Shown one piece after another: positions 51,722-60,875 of a DNA stretch of 64,000 nt. Each line of letters begins with the position of its first letter. Position 1 is the first letter of the stretch. Source of the DNA: Gemmatimonadota bacterium (lineage in GTDB: Bacteria; Gemmatimonadota; Gemmatimonadetes; Longimicrobiales; Gaopeijiaceae); NCBI GenBank assembly GCA_022825135.1, contig JAJDYN010000029.1, positions 1 through 64,000 of the forward strand, written 5' to 3'. A model generated the notes under the pieces. It made no database searches and was not told where the DNA came from. It saw only the letters and a program-made list of their open reading frames with translations. The position numbers were made by a program, and so were the translations under genes.

Positions 51722-54358
51722 ATGAGGAGATTGGGGATGAGACACGCGACGACCACGCCGACCGCGGCGATGACGAGGAAGGGCGCGGTTGCGCTGACCC
51801 TGCTCACGACCGCGCTGGCCGCGAGCACGGCGGCAGCGCAGAACCGTCAGGACGATGGCGACGCCCTGCCCACCATCGAAGACAGAACCGCATCGATGGA
51901 GCTGATGGACGGCTTCCTGCCCATGTATTGGGATGATGCGGGTGGGCGGATCTGGCTGGAGATCGCGCAGTGGGACACCGACGTGCTGCACGCGTCCGGG
52001 ATCGGCGCCGGCCTCGGGTCCAACGACATCGGCATCGACCGGGGTCAGCTGGCCGGCTCTCGCGTGGTGCGCTTTCACCGCGTGGGCCCGAAGGTCCTGA
52101 TGATCCAGCCCAACTATCGCTTCCGCGCATCCAGCGACAATGCGGCGGAGCGGAAGGCGGTGGAGGACGCCTTCGCGCCCTCTACGCTGTGGGGTTTTGA
52201 AGCCGCCGCGCAGACGGGTGATCGCGTGCTCATCGACTTCACGCCCTTCCTGATGCAGGACATCGCCGGCTTCGCAGGCCGCCTGCGCCCGGGCACCTAC
52301 CGCCTCGACCAGAGCCGGAGCTCCGTCTACCTGCCCATGGTCATGAACTTCCCCGAGAACACCGAGATGGAGGCGTCGCTGACCTTCGTGCGCCAGGACG
52401 GAGGGATGGCCGTCGGCCGCTTTGGAGGCGGCGGCGGTGCCGCCTTCGAGGGGGTCGGAAACGTCGCCGCCAACGCCGGCGCGGCCACGGTGCGCATGCA
52501 CCATTCCTTCATCCAGTTGCCCGAGCTGGGCGAGTACACGCCGCGCGCGCACGACTCGCGCTCGGGCTACGGCGGCATGTCCTTCCAGGACTACTCGGTC
52601 GCGCTGGACGAGCCCATGACGCAGCGCTTCATCCGACGGCATCGCCTGGAGAAGCGGGATCCGGGCGCGGCCATGAGCGAGGCGGTGGAGCCCATCGTCT
52701 ACTATCTGGATCCGGGGACGCCGGAGCCGGTCCGCTCGGCGCTGCTGGACGGAGCGCGGTGGTGGAACCAGGCCTTCGAGGCGGCCGGCTTCATCGACGC
52801 CTTCAGGGTCGAGATCCGGCCCGAGGACGTGAGCAGCCACGACGTGCGCTACAACGTCATCAACTGGGTGCACCGCTCGACGCGGGGCTGGAGCACGGGC
52901 GGTTCGATCACCGATCCGCGCACCGGAGAGATCCTCAAGGGCAACGTGACCCTGGGGTCGCTGCGGGTGCGCCAGGACTACATGATCGCCGAGGGGCTGC
53001 TGGCGCCCTACGAGAACGGTGACGAGGACGCGAGCGACATCTCGGAGTGGGCGCTGGCGCGCATCCGCCAGCTGTCGGCACACGAGGTGGGGCACACGCT
53101 TGGGCTGGGACACAACTACTACGACAGCGATGCCGGACGCATCTCGGTGCTCGACTACCCCCATCCGCTGATTACCTGGGACGGCAGCGAGTTCGACTAC
53201 TCGGAGGTCTACGACACCGACATAGGCGAATGGGACAAGGTCGCGATTCAATACGGGTACTCCGTCTTCCCTCCGGGGGCCGACGAGGCGGCAGAGCTGG
53301 GCCGGATCCTGGACGAGGCGTGGGAAGAGGACATCCGCTACTTCACCGGCCAGGACGTCTCGGCGCACGCGCGTGTGGACCAGTGGTCCAACGGAACCGA
53401 TGCCGGGGCCGAGCTTGACCGAATGCTCGACGTGCGGCGCGCGGCCATGGACCGCTTCGGGGAGCGCGTGATCCGCAAGGGGACACCGTTGGCGCAGATG
53501 GAGGAGGTGCTGGTGCCGCTCTACATGCACCATCGCTACCAGGTGACCGCCGCCGCGTCGGTGCTGGGCGGGCTGCACTACACCTACGCCACCCGGGGCG
53601 ACGGGCTGGAGCCGGTGCGGCCGGCTTCGGCCAGCGAGCAGGAGCGGGCGCTGGACGCGCTGGTGCGGTCGGTGCAGCCGGCCGAACTGACCATCCCGGC
53701 GAAGGTACTGGACCAGCTGCCGCCGCGGCCCGCCGGGTACGGACGCACCCGCGAGCTCTTCCCCCGCTACACGGGATCGATGTTCGACGCGGTCTCGCCG
53801 GCGGTAGTGGCGACCGCCCACGTGGTCGGCGAAGTGCTGGAGCCCAGCCGGGCGGCGCGCCTGCTGGAGCAGAACGCGCTCGACGGGTCGCTGCCGGGTG
53901 TTGGCGATGTCATCGGAGCGCTCACGGCGGTGGGCGATCCGAACGAGGGCGACTCGCCCTACGAGGCAGAGGTGCGGCGCGCCGTCGGCCGGGTAGTCGC
54001 CGACGGGCTCATGAACCTGGCGGCCGGGGCCGCCATGCCGCAGGTGAGAGCGGTTGCGGCCCAGCACCTGGGATGGCTCGGCGACGCGGCCGAGGGCCGG
54101 TCGATGGGCGACGACCACAACGCCGCCCACTTCGCCCTGCTCGCCCGGGACATCCAGCGCTTCGAGGAGCGGCCCCACGAGCCCTGGGCGCCGGCTGTGA
54201 CGCCGAGCGCGCCCCCGGGAGCACCCATCGGCACCGCGCCCATGGACTGGATGGGTTTCGGGACCGGACTGGGCGGCCAGCTCACGGCTCAGGCGGGCCT
54301 TGCGGACCTCACCTGGCTGGACAAGCTGGTGCCGTTCTGCGCCTATGAGCAGTGGTGA
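51722..54358 (+). CDS. Exported zinc-dependent metalloprotease of the DUF5117/DUF4953 type
   Basis: The 878-residue product starts 10 bases after GGAGG at 51707-51711. A basic front and signal peptide (KGAVALTLLTTALAASTAAA) precede a DUF5118/DUF5117-like N-terminal half (YWDDAGGRIWLEIAQ). The catalytic motif HEVGHTLGLGH is at 454-464 (His454, Glu455, His458, His464), an extended HExxHxxGxxH metzincin-like motif. Residues after it (NYYDSDAGRISVLDYP) are typical of this group. Sequences of this type (PF16313-like) are large, secreted, of uncertain substrate and common in Bacteroidota and Gemmatimonadota. The last 300 residues are helical with no recognised motif. Confidence 0.88.
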   Translation: MRRLGMRHATTTPTAAMTRKGAVALTLLTTALAASTAAAQNRQDDGDALPTIEDRTASMELMDGFLPMYWDDAGGRIWLEIAQWDTDVLHASGIGAGLGSNDIGIDRGQLAGSRVVRFHRVGPKVLMIQPNYRFRASSDNAAERKAVEDAFAPSTLWGFEAAAQTGDRVLIDFTPFLMQDIAGFAGRLRPGTYRLDQSRSSVYLPMVMNFPENTEMEASLTFVRQDGGMAVGRFGGGGGAAFEGVGNVAANAGAATVRMHHSFIQLPELGEYTPRAHDSRSGYGGMSFQDYSVALDEPMTQRFIRRHRLEKRDPGAAMSEAVEPIVYYLDPGTPEPVRSALLDGARWWNQAFEAAGFIDAFRVEIRPEDVSSHDVRYNVINWVHRSTRGWSTGGSITDPRTGEILKGNVTLGSLRVRQDYMIAEGLLAPYENGDEDASDISEWALARIRQLSAHEVGHTLGLGHNYYDSDAGRISVLDYPHPLITWDGSEFDYSEVYDTDIGEWDKVAIQYGYSVFPPGADEAAELGRILDEAWEEDIRYFTGQDVSAHARVDQWSNGTDAGAELDRMLDVRRAAMDRFGERVIRKGTPLAQMEEVLVPLYMHHRYQVTAAASVLGGLHYTYATRGDGLEPVRPASASEQERALDALVRSVQPAELTIPAKVLDQLPPRPAGYGRTRELFPRYTGSMFDAVSPAVVATAHVVGEVLEPSRAARLLEQNALDGSLPGVGDVIGALTAVGDPNEGDSPYEAEVRRAVGRVVADGLMNLAAGAAMPQVRAVAAQHLGWLGDAAEGRSMGDDHNAAHFALLARDIQRFEERPHEPWAPAVTPSAPPGAPIGTAPMDWMGFGTGLGGQLTAQAGLADLTWLDKLVPFCAYEQW

Positions 54359-54373
54359 GGGCCGAGGGTCGGC

Positions 54374-55666
54374 TCAGCGCAGTACGCGGAAGATGCGGTC
54401 GGCAACCGTCGTCATGAGGGGCGTGCCGACTGCCAGCAGGACGATCCCCGCGGTCTCTGCGGTGCGGGCCTCGTTGCTCCTCCCCTCGATGAGCAGGAGG
54501 TAGCCGGCGGTAGCCGCCATCGCGCTTCCGAGCGCGGCGGGGAGAAAGCGTCCCCTGGAGCGGTCGGTTTGGCCAGCCCACCCGGCTGAGTAGCCTCCGG
54601 CCGCGCTGGGCAGCGCCAGCGCCAGGATGCCCGTGCCCGTCGTCAGGATACCGGTGCAGCGCGGGCGGAGACCTCCGAGACCGGTATCGATCTCGAGGCA
54701 TCGGCTGGCCAGACCGAGCCCGACCGCCAGGCCGACCGCGTTCCCCACCAGGGAGCTGGCGAAGACCCGCTCCCATCCGTAGCGCTCCTCCTCGAGAGAC
54801 CAGTCGAAGCCGGTCGCGAGACGATCGGTGGCGGCTTCGCGCTGGCGCTGCGGACCCGTCTTGGTCTCCACCAGCAGAGCACCCCCTCCCGCAGCCATGC
54901 CGAACCGGGTCGACGCCTGCAGGGGCGACAGCAACTCCACGCGCGCTATGTCCTCGAGGGGCATCGAGAAGTAAAGCAGCGACGGCACCGCCGCCCTGAC
55001 TCCGTCCACGTAGATGGATACGTCGTTGCATCCACCCTGTGCCGAGGTGGAGCGGTATTCGACACAGGACCCGGTTCTGCTCGATCGCACCCGGAGACCC
55101 GGCAGGTGCTGCGCGAGCACGTCGGACAGGGCGAGCCCGCGTCGGGCGGCCTCGCTGAGCTGCGCCGGCCCCACTTCGTTGATGGAGTGGCCGGTGGAGA
55201 TCCTCCTCTGTTCCAACTCGGTGACTGCCTCCACGACGAGGGGCTCGAGTTCGATGGTTCGCGGTGCCAGGCGCACGTCGAGGCGAAGATCCTCGCCCGA
55301 ATTCACGGCGATTTCGCGCGACTGGTCGCCAAAGGCGAGATGCTCCACCACCAGGATGTGCGCCCCCTCGGGCACATCCGTGAAACGGAACATTCCGTCA
55401 GCGTCGGTCACGGTGGAAACGCCGAGGTCGTGCAGGCGCACGACGACATCGGCGATGGGCTGGGAATTGTCCTGTTCGAGGACCCGTCCCGTCAGGGTCC
55501 CGGTTTGCTGAGCCGCAGCTGCGGTCGCGGACACCAGCGTCAGGACGCACAGCAGGCCTGCGCGCGGAAGGAGGGAAGCGTATCTCCCGCGCGCGCGCCG
55601 CGCCCCAACCGAGAGTCCGGGATGTGCGGCGTTGGATGCCGGTCGGGCCGGCCGGAGGGAAGTCAT
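54374..55666 (-). CDS. CarboxypepD_reg and plug domain protein with a membrane-type tail
   Basis: The 430-residue product starts at ATG 55666. A longer frame covering the upstream MATE and sdhB region is a shadow of those genes. An N-terminal signal (RAGLLCVLTLVSATAAAAQ) is followed by a carboxypeptidase-regulatory-like domain at about 54-140 (GRVLEQDNSQPIADVVVRLH). A plug-like domain follows at about 160-260 (VSIYVDGVRAAVPSLLYFSM, EDIARVELLSPLQAST, GGGALLVETKTG). Instead of a long beta-barrel the last 160 residues carry three or four hydrophobic Gly/Ala-rich stretches (GNAVGLAVGLGLAS, GILALALPSAAGGYSAGWAG, AGIVLLAVGTPLM). This is not a SusC architecture. Function unknown. Confidence 0.75.
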   Translation of the reverse strand: MTSLRPARPASNAAHPGLSVGARRARGRYASLLPRAGLLCVLTLVSATAAAAQQTGTLTGRVLEQDNSQPIADVVVRLHDLGVSTVTDADGMFRFTDVPEGAHILVVEHLAFGDQSREIAVNSGEDLRLDVRLAPRTIELEPLVVEAVTELEQRRISTGHSINEVGPAQLSEAARRGLALSDVLAQHLPGLRVRSSRTGSCVEYRSTSAQGGCNDVSIYVDGVRAAVPSLLYFSMPLEDIARVELLSPLQASTRFGMAAGGGALLVETKTGPQRQREAATDRLATGFDWSLEEERYGWERVFASSLVGNAVGLAVGLGLASRCLEIDTGLGGLRPRCTGILTTGTGILALALPSAAGGYSAGWAGQTDRSRGRFLPAALGSAMAATAGYLLLIEGRSNEARTAETAGIVLLAVGTPLMTTVADRIFRVLR

Positions 55667-55821
55667 GCGCGAGCCTGTCGGGGGAAAGCGTACCAATGGA
55701 ATCGTACCCTGCGGTGTTTCGGCACGTTCCGAACCGTGGCGGATTCCGGGGACCCCTGCACGCCCGGCGCGCGGAGGGTGCCCAAGCTGCCGCGGAGCTG
55801 CCGGCGAGGCCCCGATGTACG

Positions 55822-57246
55822 CTAGCGCCGCCGGCCCACCGGCGAGGCCCCGATGTCCACTCGAATGTCGCGCCACTTTCCCTGGCGATAGCGCGCCACG
55901 CTCAGGATGCAGCGGGCGGCGTGCCCCAGCAGAATCGCGATCCACACGTCCGTGGGTTCGAGCCCGCGCATCTGCTGCAGGATCGCGAGCAGACCGAGGG
56001 GAATCACCACCTGCGAGACGATGGAGATGAAGAGCGGGCTGCGCGTATCGCCGCTCCCCTGCAGTCCCCCAGTGTATGTGAGCGCGACGGTGACGAAGAG
56101 CCCCGAGACGCTCAGGAAGGCCAGCAGCTGGACTCCAAGGCCGGCCACGCGGGGATCCTCCATGCCGAAGATGGAGAGCAGGGCCTCGGGAACGAGCAGG
56201 AACATCGCTCCCACGGCGATGGCGACCCCCAGCCCGATGCGCGAAGCGACCCGCACCCCCTGGACGGCCCGTTCCGGGTGTCCGGCTCCCAGATTCTGTC
56301 CCACGACAGCGCCTGTGGCGCCCATCAGCCCCAGCGAGGTCCAGGTGATGAGCGAGAACAGCTGAACGTAGCCGACGGCGTACGCGGCCTGCGCCTCCGC
56401 GCTCAGGGCGAGCGAGCCGATGAAGCGCAGCAGCAGCACGCCACCGAGGTTCATGACCACGCCCTGGATGCCGGCGGGGAGTCCGAACCTGAAAAGCTGG
56501 CGGATGATGCCCCAGTCCGGGGCCAGCGACATGCCGCGTTCGAAGGAGACCACGGTTCTGTGCGAGAGGAGCAGCCACAGCACGTACCCGCTCACGATGA
56601 CCCCTGAGATCACGCTGCCCATCGCCGCGCCCGCGGTGCCGAAGGAGGGGATGGGCCCCAGGCCGCGGATCAGGATCACGCTGAAGGCGATGTTCAGAAG
56701 GGTGAGGGCCACGCCGAGACGGAGTGGCGTTCGCGCGTCCCCGGCTGCGCGAAACGCTCCTCCGGCCATGAAGAACATCATGGTGCCGAAGCTGAAGACG
56801 AAGAGGATGCGCAGGTACGGGAGCGCCTCCTGCTGGACCTCGGCGGTCGCGCGCACGAGCCCCAGCAGGGAGGGAGCGAGGAAATACCCGAGGGGCGCGA
56901 CGATGCCTATGGACAGAGCCGCGGCCGTAAGGAAGGCCTGGTAGACGGTCCGATTGACCTTGTCCCGGTCTCCCGCGCCGGCGAAACGGGCCACCAGAAT
57001 GCCCATCCCCGTGAACAGCGAGGAGACGAAGGTGATCACGACGAGGTAGATCTGCGAGGACACGCCGATGGCGGCGTTGCCCGCGTAGCCCACGTAGTTG
57101 CCGACCATGGCATGGCCGACCAGGCCCTGCATGCCGGCGATCACGTTCTGCAGCATGGTCGGCCACGCGAGCATCCAGACCGCGAGCGGGACCGGCCCCT
57201 CTACGATGCTGCGGTCGAAGGGGCGTCCGCCGGTCCGCCGGGACAT
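55822..57246 (-). CDS. MATE-family efflux transporter
   Basis: The 474-residue product is a 12-helix multidrug and toxic-compound extrusion transporter of the NorM type. The first helix region is WMLAWPTMLQNVIAGMQGLV and the second carries GNAAIGVSSQIYLVV. Two six-helix halves are recognisable, the second opening at LRFIGSLALSAEAQAAYAVG and including GAVVGQNLGAG. The gene starts 21 bases after sdhB on the same strand, so it may be read through from the sdh operon. Na+ or H+ driven export is the family role, and the substrate is unknown. Confidence 0.9.
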   Translation of the reverse strand: MSRRTGGRPFDRSIVEGPVPLAVWMLAWPTMLQNVIAGMQGLVGHAMVGNYVGYAGNAAIGVSSQIYLVVITFVSSLFTGMGILVARFAGAGDRDKVNRTVYQAFLTAAALSIGIVAPLGYFLAPSLLGLVRATAEVQQEALPYLRILFVFSFGTMMFFMAGGAFRAAGDARTPLRLGVALTLLNIAFSVILIRGLGPIPSFGTAGAAMGSVISGVIVSGYVLWLLLSHRTVVSFERGMSLAPDWGIIRQLFRFGLPAGIQGVVMNLGGVLLLRFIGSLALSAEAQAAYAVGYVQLFSLITWTSLGLMGATGAVVGQNLGAGHPERAVQGVRVASRIGLGVAIAVGAMFLLVPEALLSIFGMEDPRVAGLGVQLLAFLSVSGLFVTVALTYTGGLQGSGDTRSPLFISIVSQVVIPLGLLAILQQMRGLEPTDVWIAILLGHAARCILSVARYRQGKWRDIRVDIGASPVGRRR

Positions 57247-57267
57247 GTCGCGAACGACCCGCGCGGG

Positions 57268-58023
57268 TCAGGCCGGCGTGCCCTTTCTCCGGACGACCCG
57301 AAGGAGCTTCGCCAGGGGATCGTACGCCCTGTCCACGACGCGCTCCTTGAGGGGGATGATGGCGTTGTCGGTGATGGTGATGCTCTCCGGACACACCTTG
57401 GTACAGCACTTGGTGATGTTGCAGTAGCCCACGCCCTGGTCCTTGCGCAGGGTCTCGAGCCGGTCCCCGGTGTCGAGGGGATGCATCTCCAGCGCCGCCA
57501 CGTGCACCATGAAGCGCGGCCCGATGAACTCCTCGTGCAGGTGGTGGTCCCTCAGCACGTGACATACGTCCTGGCAAAGGAAGCACTCGATGCACTTGCG
57601 GAACTCCATCACGCGGTCGACGTCCTCCTGGAAGATCTCCCAGGTGCCGTCCTCATGGTCGGGTTCGCGGGGCTGGAAGGCGGCGATGTTCTCCTTCACG
57701 CGGTAGTTCCAGGAGACGTCGGTGACCAGGTCGCGCACGAGCGGGAAGGCCTTCATGGGCTCGATGGTGACCGGCTCGTCCATGGGAAGGTCGCTCAGCC
57801 GGGTCATGCACATGAGCTTCGGCATCCCGTTCACCTCGGCGGAACACGACCCGCAGCGGCCCGCCTTGCAGTTCCAGCGCACGGCCAGGTCGTTCGCCTG
57901 CTCGGCCTGGATCCTGTGGACGGCGTCGAGCACCACCATCCCCGTGGTGGTCTCGATGGTATAGTCCTGGAATCCCCCGGTCTCCCCGTCCCCTCTCCAG
58001 ACCCTGAACGTGCTCTCGGCCAT
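57268..58023 (-). CDS. sdhB: Succinate dehydrogenase/fumarate reductase iron-sulfur subunit
   Basis: The 251-residue subunit passes electrons from FAD to the membrane anchor. A plant-type [2Fe-2S] region, CKAGRCGSC with a further Cys in PKLMCMTRL, is followed by two cubane motifs. These are CIECFLCQDVCH and CNITKCCTKVCPE. Its ATG at 58023 overlaps the sdhA stop by one base (TAATG), so translation is coupled in the order sdhC-sdhA-sdhB. The N-terminal WRGDGETGGFQDYTI and the HxxE-like ends fit the SdhB family. The spacing of cysteines is that of the mycobacterial Sdh1 group as far as can be judged by eye. Confidence 0.95.
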   Translation of the reverse strand: MAESTFRVWRGDGETGGFQDYTIETTTGMVVLDAVHRIQAEQANDLAVRWNCKAGRCGSCSAEVNGMPKLMCMTRLSDLPMDEPVTIEPMKAFPLVRDLVTDVSWNYRVKENIAAFQPREPDHEDGTWEIFQEDVDRVMEFRKCIECFLCQDVCHVLRDHHLHEEFIGPRFMVHVAALEMHPLDTGDRLETLRKDQGVGYCNITKCCTKVCPESITITDNAIIPLKERVVDRAYDPLAKLLRVVRRKGTPA

Positions 58024-59834
58024 TATCCCTGTTCCTCGATGATTCGGGTCAGCCGCCCGGGCAGCTTGCGGACCGGTTCCCTGCGACTCTTCATGTTGCC
58101 GTCCGCGTCCTTCCACAACACGAGGTTGTAGCGTCCCCAGTCCGGATCCTTGGCAGGGTAGTCGACCCGTGAGTGAGCGCCGCGGCTCTCCCTGCGTCCG
58201 ATGGCGGCTCGGGTTGCGGCTTCGGAGACCGTGAGCAGACAGTCGAGGTCGAGGGCCGTGTGCCAGCCCGGGTTGTACTCCCGGTTGCCGGTCACCGCGA
58301 CGTTCGCGGCCCGCTCCTTGAGCGCCTCGATGTCCTCGAGCGCCGACGCCAGGTCGTCCTCGGTGCGCACGATCCCGACCTGGTTCTGCATGAGTTTCTG
58401 GAGGTCTTCCTGCACCTGGTAGGGACCCTCCACGCCGTCGTTGGCGAACGGGGCCAGGGAGTGGCGCTCGGCCGCCGCGACCTGCTCGGGGTCGAGCGGG
58501 GGGGCGGCGTTCTCGCTCGCGAAACGGGCCGCGTACTCGCCGGCGCGCTTGCCGAAGACCAGCAGGTCGGAGAGGGAGTTGCCGCCCAGGCGGTTGGCGC
58601 CGTGCAGCCCCGCGGCGCACTCCCCGGCGGCGAACAGGCCGGGCACGTTGGACATCTGGGTGTCCGCGTCCACGCGCACGCCGCCCATCACGTAGTGCGT
58701 GGTGGGTCCCACCTCCATGGGCTCCTTCGTGATGTCGATGTCCGCCAGCGCCTTGAACTGGTGGTACATCCCCGGGAGCTTCCGGCGGATGTGGGCCGGG
58801 GCGTCGGACATCTTCTCCGCGATCCAGGCGATGTCGAGGAACGCACCGCCGTGCGGGCTGCCCCGTCCCTCCTTGACCTCGCGCACGATGCAGCGGGCGA
58901 CGTGGTCGCGGGTGAGCAGCTCCGGGGGCCGGCGCGCGTCGCGGTCGCCGATCACGTAGCGCCACCCCTCCTCCGGGGAGTCGGCGGTCTGGTCCTTGTA
59001 GAGGTCCGGGATGTCGTCGAACATGAACCGGCGCCCCTCGGAGTTGCGCAGCACCCCTCCTTCCCCGCGCACCCCCTCGGTGACCAGGATGCCGCGCACG
59101 CTGGGGGGCCACACCATGCCCGTGGGGTGGAACTGGATGAACTCCATGTCCATCAGCTCCGCCCCCGCGTGGTAGGCGAGGGCGTGCCCGTCCCCGGTGT
59201 ATTCCCAGCTGTTGGAGGTGATCTGGTAGGCCTTGCCGATCCCTCCGGTGGCCAGCACCACGGCCTTGGCGCCAAAGACCTGGAAGCGGCCGCGCTCGCG
59301 GTCGTAGGCGAAGGCCCCCGCCACCCGGTCGCCGTCCAGGAGCAGCCGCGTCACGGTGCACTCCATGAAGACGTCCATGCCCTGGTGGATGCCGTGGTCC
59401 TGCAGCGTCCGGATCATCTCCAGCCCGGTGCGGTCGCCCACGTGCGCGAGGCGCGGGTAGGCGTGGCCCCCGAAGTTGCGCTGCAGGATGCGCCCGTCGG
59501 GCGTCCGGTCCATGAGCGCGCCCCACGCCTCGAGCTCCCTGACGCGATCGGGAGACTCCTGCGCGTGCAGCTCGGCCATGCGCCAGTCGTTGAGGTACTG
59601 GCCGCCCCGCATGGTGTCGGCGAAGTGCACCTCCCAGCTGTCGCGCTCGTCCACGTTGGAGAGGGCTGCCGCCACTCCGCCCTCGGCCATGACGGTGTGG
59701 GCCTTGCCCAGCAGCGATTTGCACACCAGCCCCACCGAGGCGCCCGCCGCGGCGGCCTCGATGGCGGCCCGCAGCCCCGCCCCGCCGGCGCCGACGACCA
59801 GCACGTCGTGTTCGTGCCGCTCGAATTCGGCCAT
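58023..59834 (-). CDS. sdhA: Succinate dehydrogenase flavoprotein subunit
   Basis: The 603-residue catalytic subunit oxidises succinate to fumarate. The FAD-binding Rossmann motif GAGGAGLRAAIEAA is near the N-terminus. The covalent-FAD histidine lies in KAHTVMAEGGVAA. The active-site segment FIQFHPTGM and the HGANRLGGNSLSDLLVFGK block are typical. The C-terminal domain is helical with REYNPGWHTALDL. It overlaps sdhC at TGATG and sdhB at TAATG, and AGGAG upstream (GGAGGATCC) gives a ribosome binding site of its own. Length is as expected for the family (580-640). Confidence 0.96.
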   Translation of the reverse strand: MAEFERHEHDVLVVGAGGAGLRAAIEAAAAGASVGLVCKSLLGKAHTVMAEGGVAAALSNVDERDSWEVHFADTMRGGQYLNDWRMAELHAQESPDRVRELEAWGALMDRTPDGRILQRNFGGHAYPRLAHVGDRTGLEMIRTLQDHGIHQGMDVFMECTVTRLLLDGDRVAGAFAYDRERGRFQVFGAKAVVLATGGIGKAYQITSNSWEYTGDGHALAYHAGAELMDMEFIQFHPTGMVWPPSVRGILVTEGVRGEGGVLRNSEGRRFMFDDIPDLYKDQTADSPEEGWRYVIGDRDARRPPELLTRDHVARCIVREVKEGRGSPHGGAFLDIAWIAEKMSDAPAHIRRKLPGMYHQFKALADIDITKEPMEVGPTTHYVMGGVRVDADTQMSNVPGLFAAGECAAGLHGANRLGGNSLSDLLVFGKRAGEYAARFASENAAPPLDPEQVAAAERHSLAPFANDGVEGPYQVQEDLQKLMQNQVGIVRTEDDLASALEDIEALKERAANVAVTGNREYNPGWHTALDLDCLLTVSEAATRAAIGRRESRGAHSRVDYPAKDPDWGRYNLVLWKDADGNMKSRREPVRKLPGRLTRIIEEQG

Positions 59835-60673
59835 CAGAGGATCCTCCAGTCGGTCCAGACGCCCATGGAGCAGAGGCGCACGTAGACATCGCTGAACCCG
59901 ACCCACACCAGGCTCATCCAGGCCCAGAGCATGTGCCTCCGGTTGAGGCAGCTCACGCCCCTGTGGGCTTCGCGGCGCAGCCGACGCCCGGAGAGCCTGT
60001 TCAACCCGCCGCCCACCAGGTGGCGCAGGGAGTGGCATCCGAAGGTGTAGCCGCCCAGGAGCACGACGTTGGTGAGCAGCACCAGCGACCCCAGGCCGAT
60101 GCCGAAGGTCTCGGCCCCGCCCGGGCCCTCGAACCAGAACCCCTTCCAGGCGTCATAGGAGAGGATGCCGATGAAGATGACCGCGACGTAGAGGAAGTAG
60201 CGGTGGATGTTCTGCATGATGAGCGGGAACGAGTGCTCGCCCCGATAGCCCTTGCGCGGCTCACCGACCGTGCACGAGGGCGGGTCGGCCCAGAAGGCCT
60301 TGTAGTACGCGCCGCGGTAGTAGTAGCAGGTGAAGCGGAAGCCCAGCGGCGCCCACAGGATCATGAACGCGGGCGACCAGCGCAGCCATCCCAGCCATGA
60401 ATCCGCCCACCAGGCCGGCGACGGCCCCAGCCAGGCATGGTGGGAGTCGCCCAGCAGTTCGGGTGAGTAGAAGGGGGAGAGGTAGTTGCCGAAGGTGTAG
60501 AACTCTCCCTGGAAGGCGGCCCAGGTGGAATAGACGCCGAAGGCGGTGAGTCCCGTGAAGACCGCCAGCGGCTGCAGCCACCACCGGTCCCGCCGCATCG
60601 TCCCCCCGAAGAGGCTGCGCGCGGGCAGGGAAGCTGGTGTTCGGACCGGAAGCGAGGTCGTGCCTGACGCCAT
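59834..60673 (-). CDS. sdhC: Succinate dehydrogenase membrane anchor, Sdh1 (type F)-like
   Basis: The 279-residue integral membrane subunit starts at ATG 60673, preceded by AGGAGG 6-7 bases upstream. An extended frame to 60796 has no family support. About five membrane helices are seen, near 33-52, 93-113, 157-173, 193-212 and 246-260. It is a single anchor gene about 270-280 residues long, as in mycobacterial Sdh1 (Rv0249c type), not the usual SdhC plus SdhD pair. Cys116, Cys134, Cys213, Cys242 and His157, His214, His218, His247 are candidate ligands for a membrane-embedded cluster of that type. Which residues bind is inference. Substrate-side FYTFGNYLSPFYSPELLG is also strongly conserved-looking. 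Confidence 0.88.
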   Translation of the reverse strand: MASGTTSLPVRTPASLPARSLFGGTMRRDRWWLQPLAVFTGLTAFGVYSTWAAFQGEFYTFGNYLSPFYSPELLGDSHHAWLGPSPAWWADSWLGWLRWSPAFMILWAPLGFRFTCYYYRGAYYKAFWADPPSCTVGEPRKGYRGEHSFPLIMQNIHRYFLYVAVIFIGILSYDAWKGFWFEGPGGAETFGIGLGSLVLLTNVVLLGGYTFGCHSLRHLVGGGLNRLSGRRLRREAHRGVSCLNRRHMLWAWMSLVWVGFSDVYVRLCSMGVWTDWRIL

Positions 60674-60875
60674 TCCTATCCTCCTGCGAGCGCTCGTGAG
60701 GCGCTTCTGTGAGATCGTGGGCGGACCTGCCGGTCGTGGCTGCCGGGCGCGCCCTTCCGCCTTGCCGCGGCGGCCCCGCCGGAGCTCGGGGCGCACGGCT
60801 GCACAAGAATATCCCCGGGGCGGTCATACGCCAATACGCGATGCGGGATCGGAGCCGCGATCAGCGCGGCCGATT

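Noticed and set aside
54374-57595. A 1073-codon minus-strand frame that would fuse the plug/membrane protein to upstream sequence.
   Set aside because: Only the last 430 codons have a signal peptide and domains. The front part runs out of frame through the MATE and sdhB genes.
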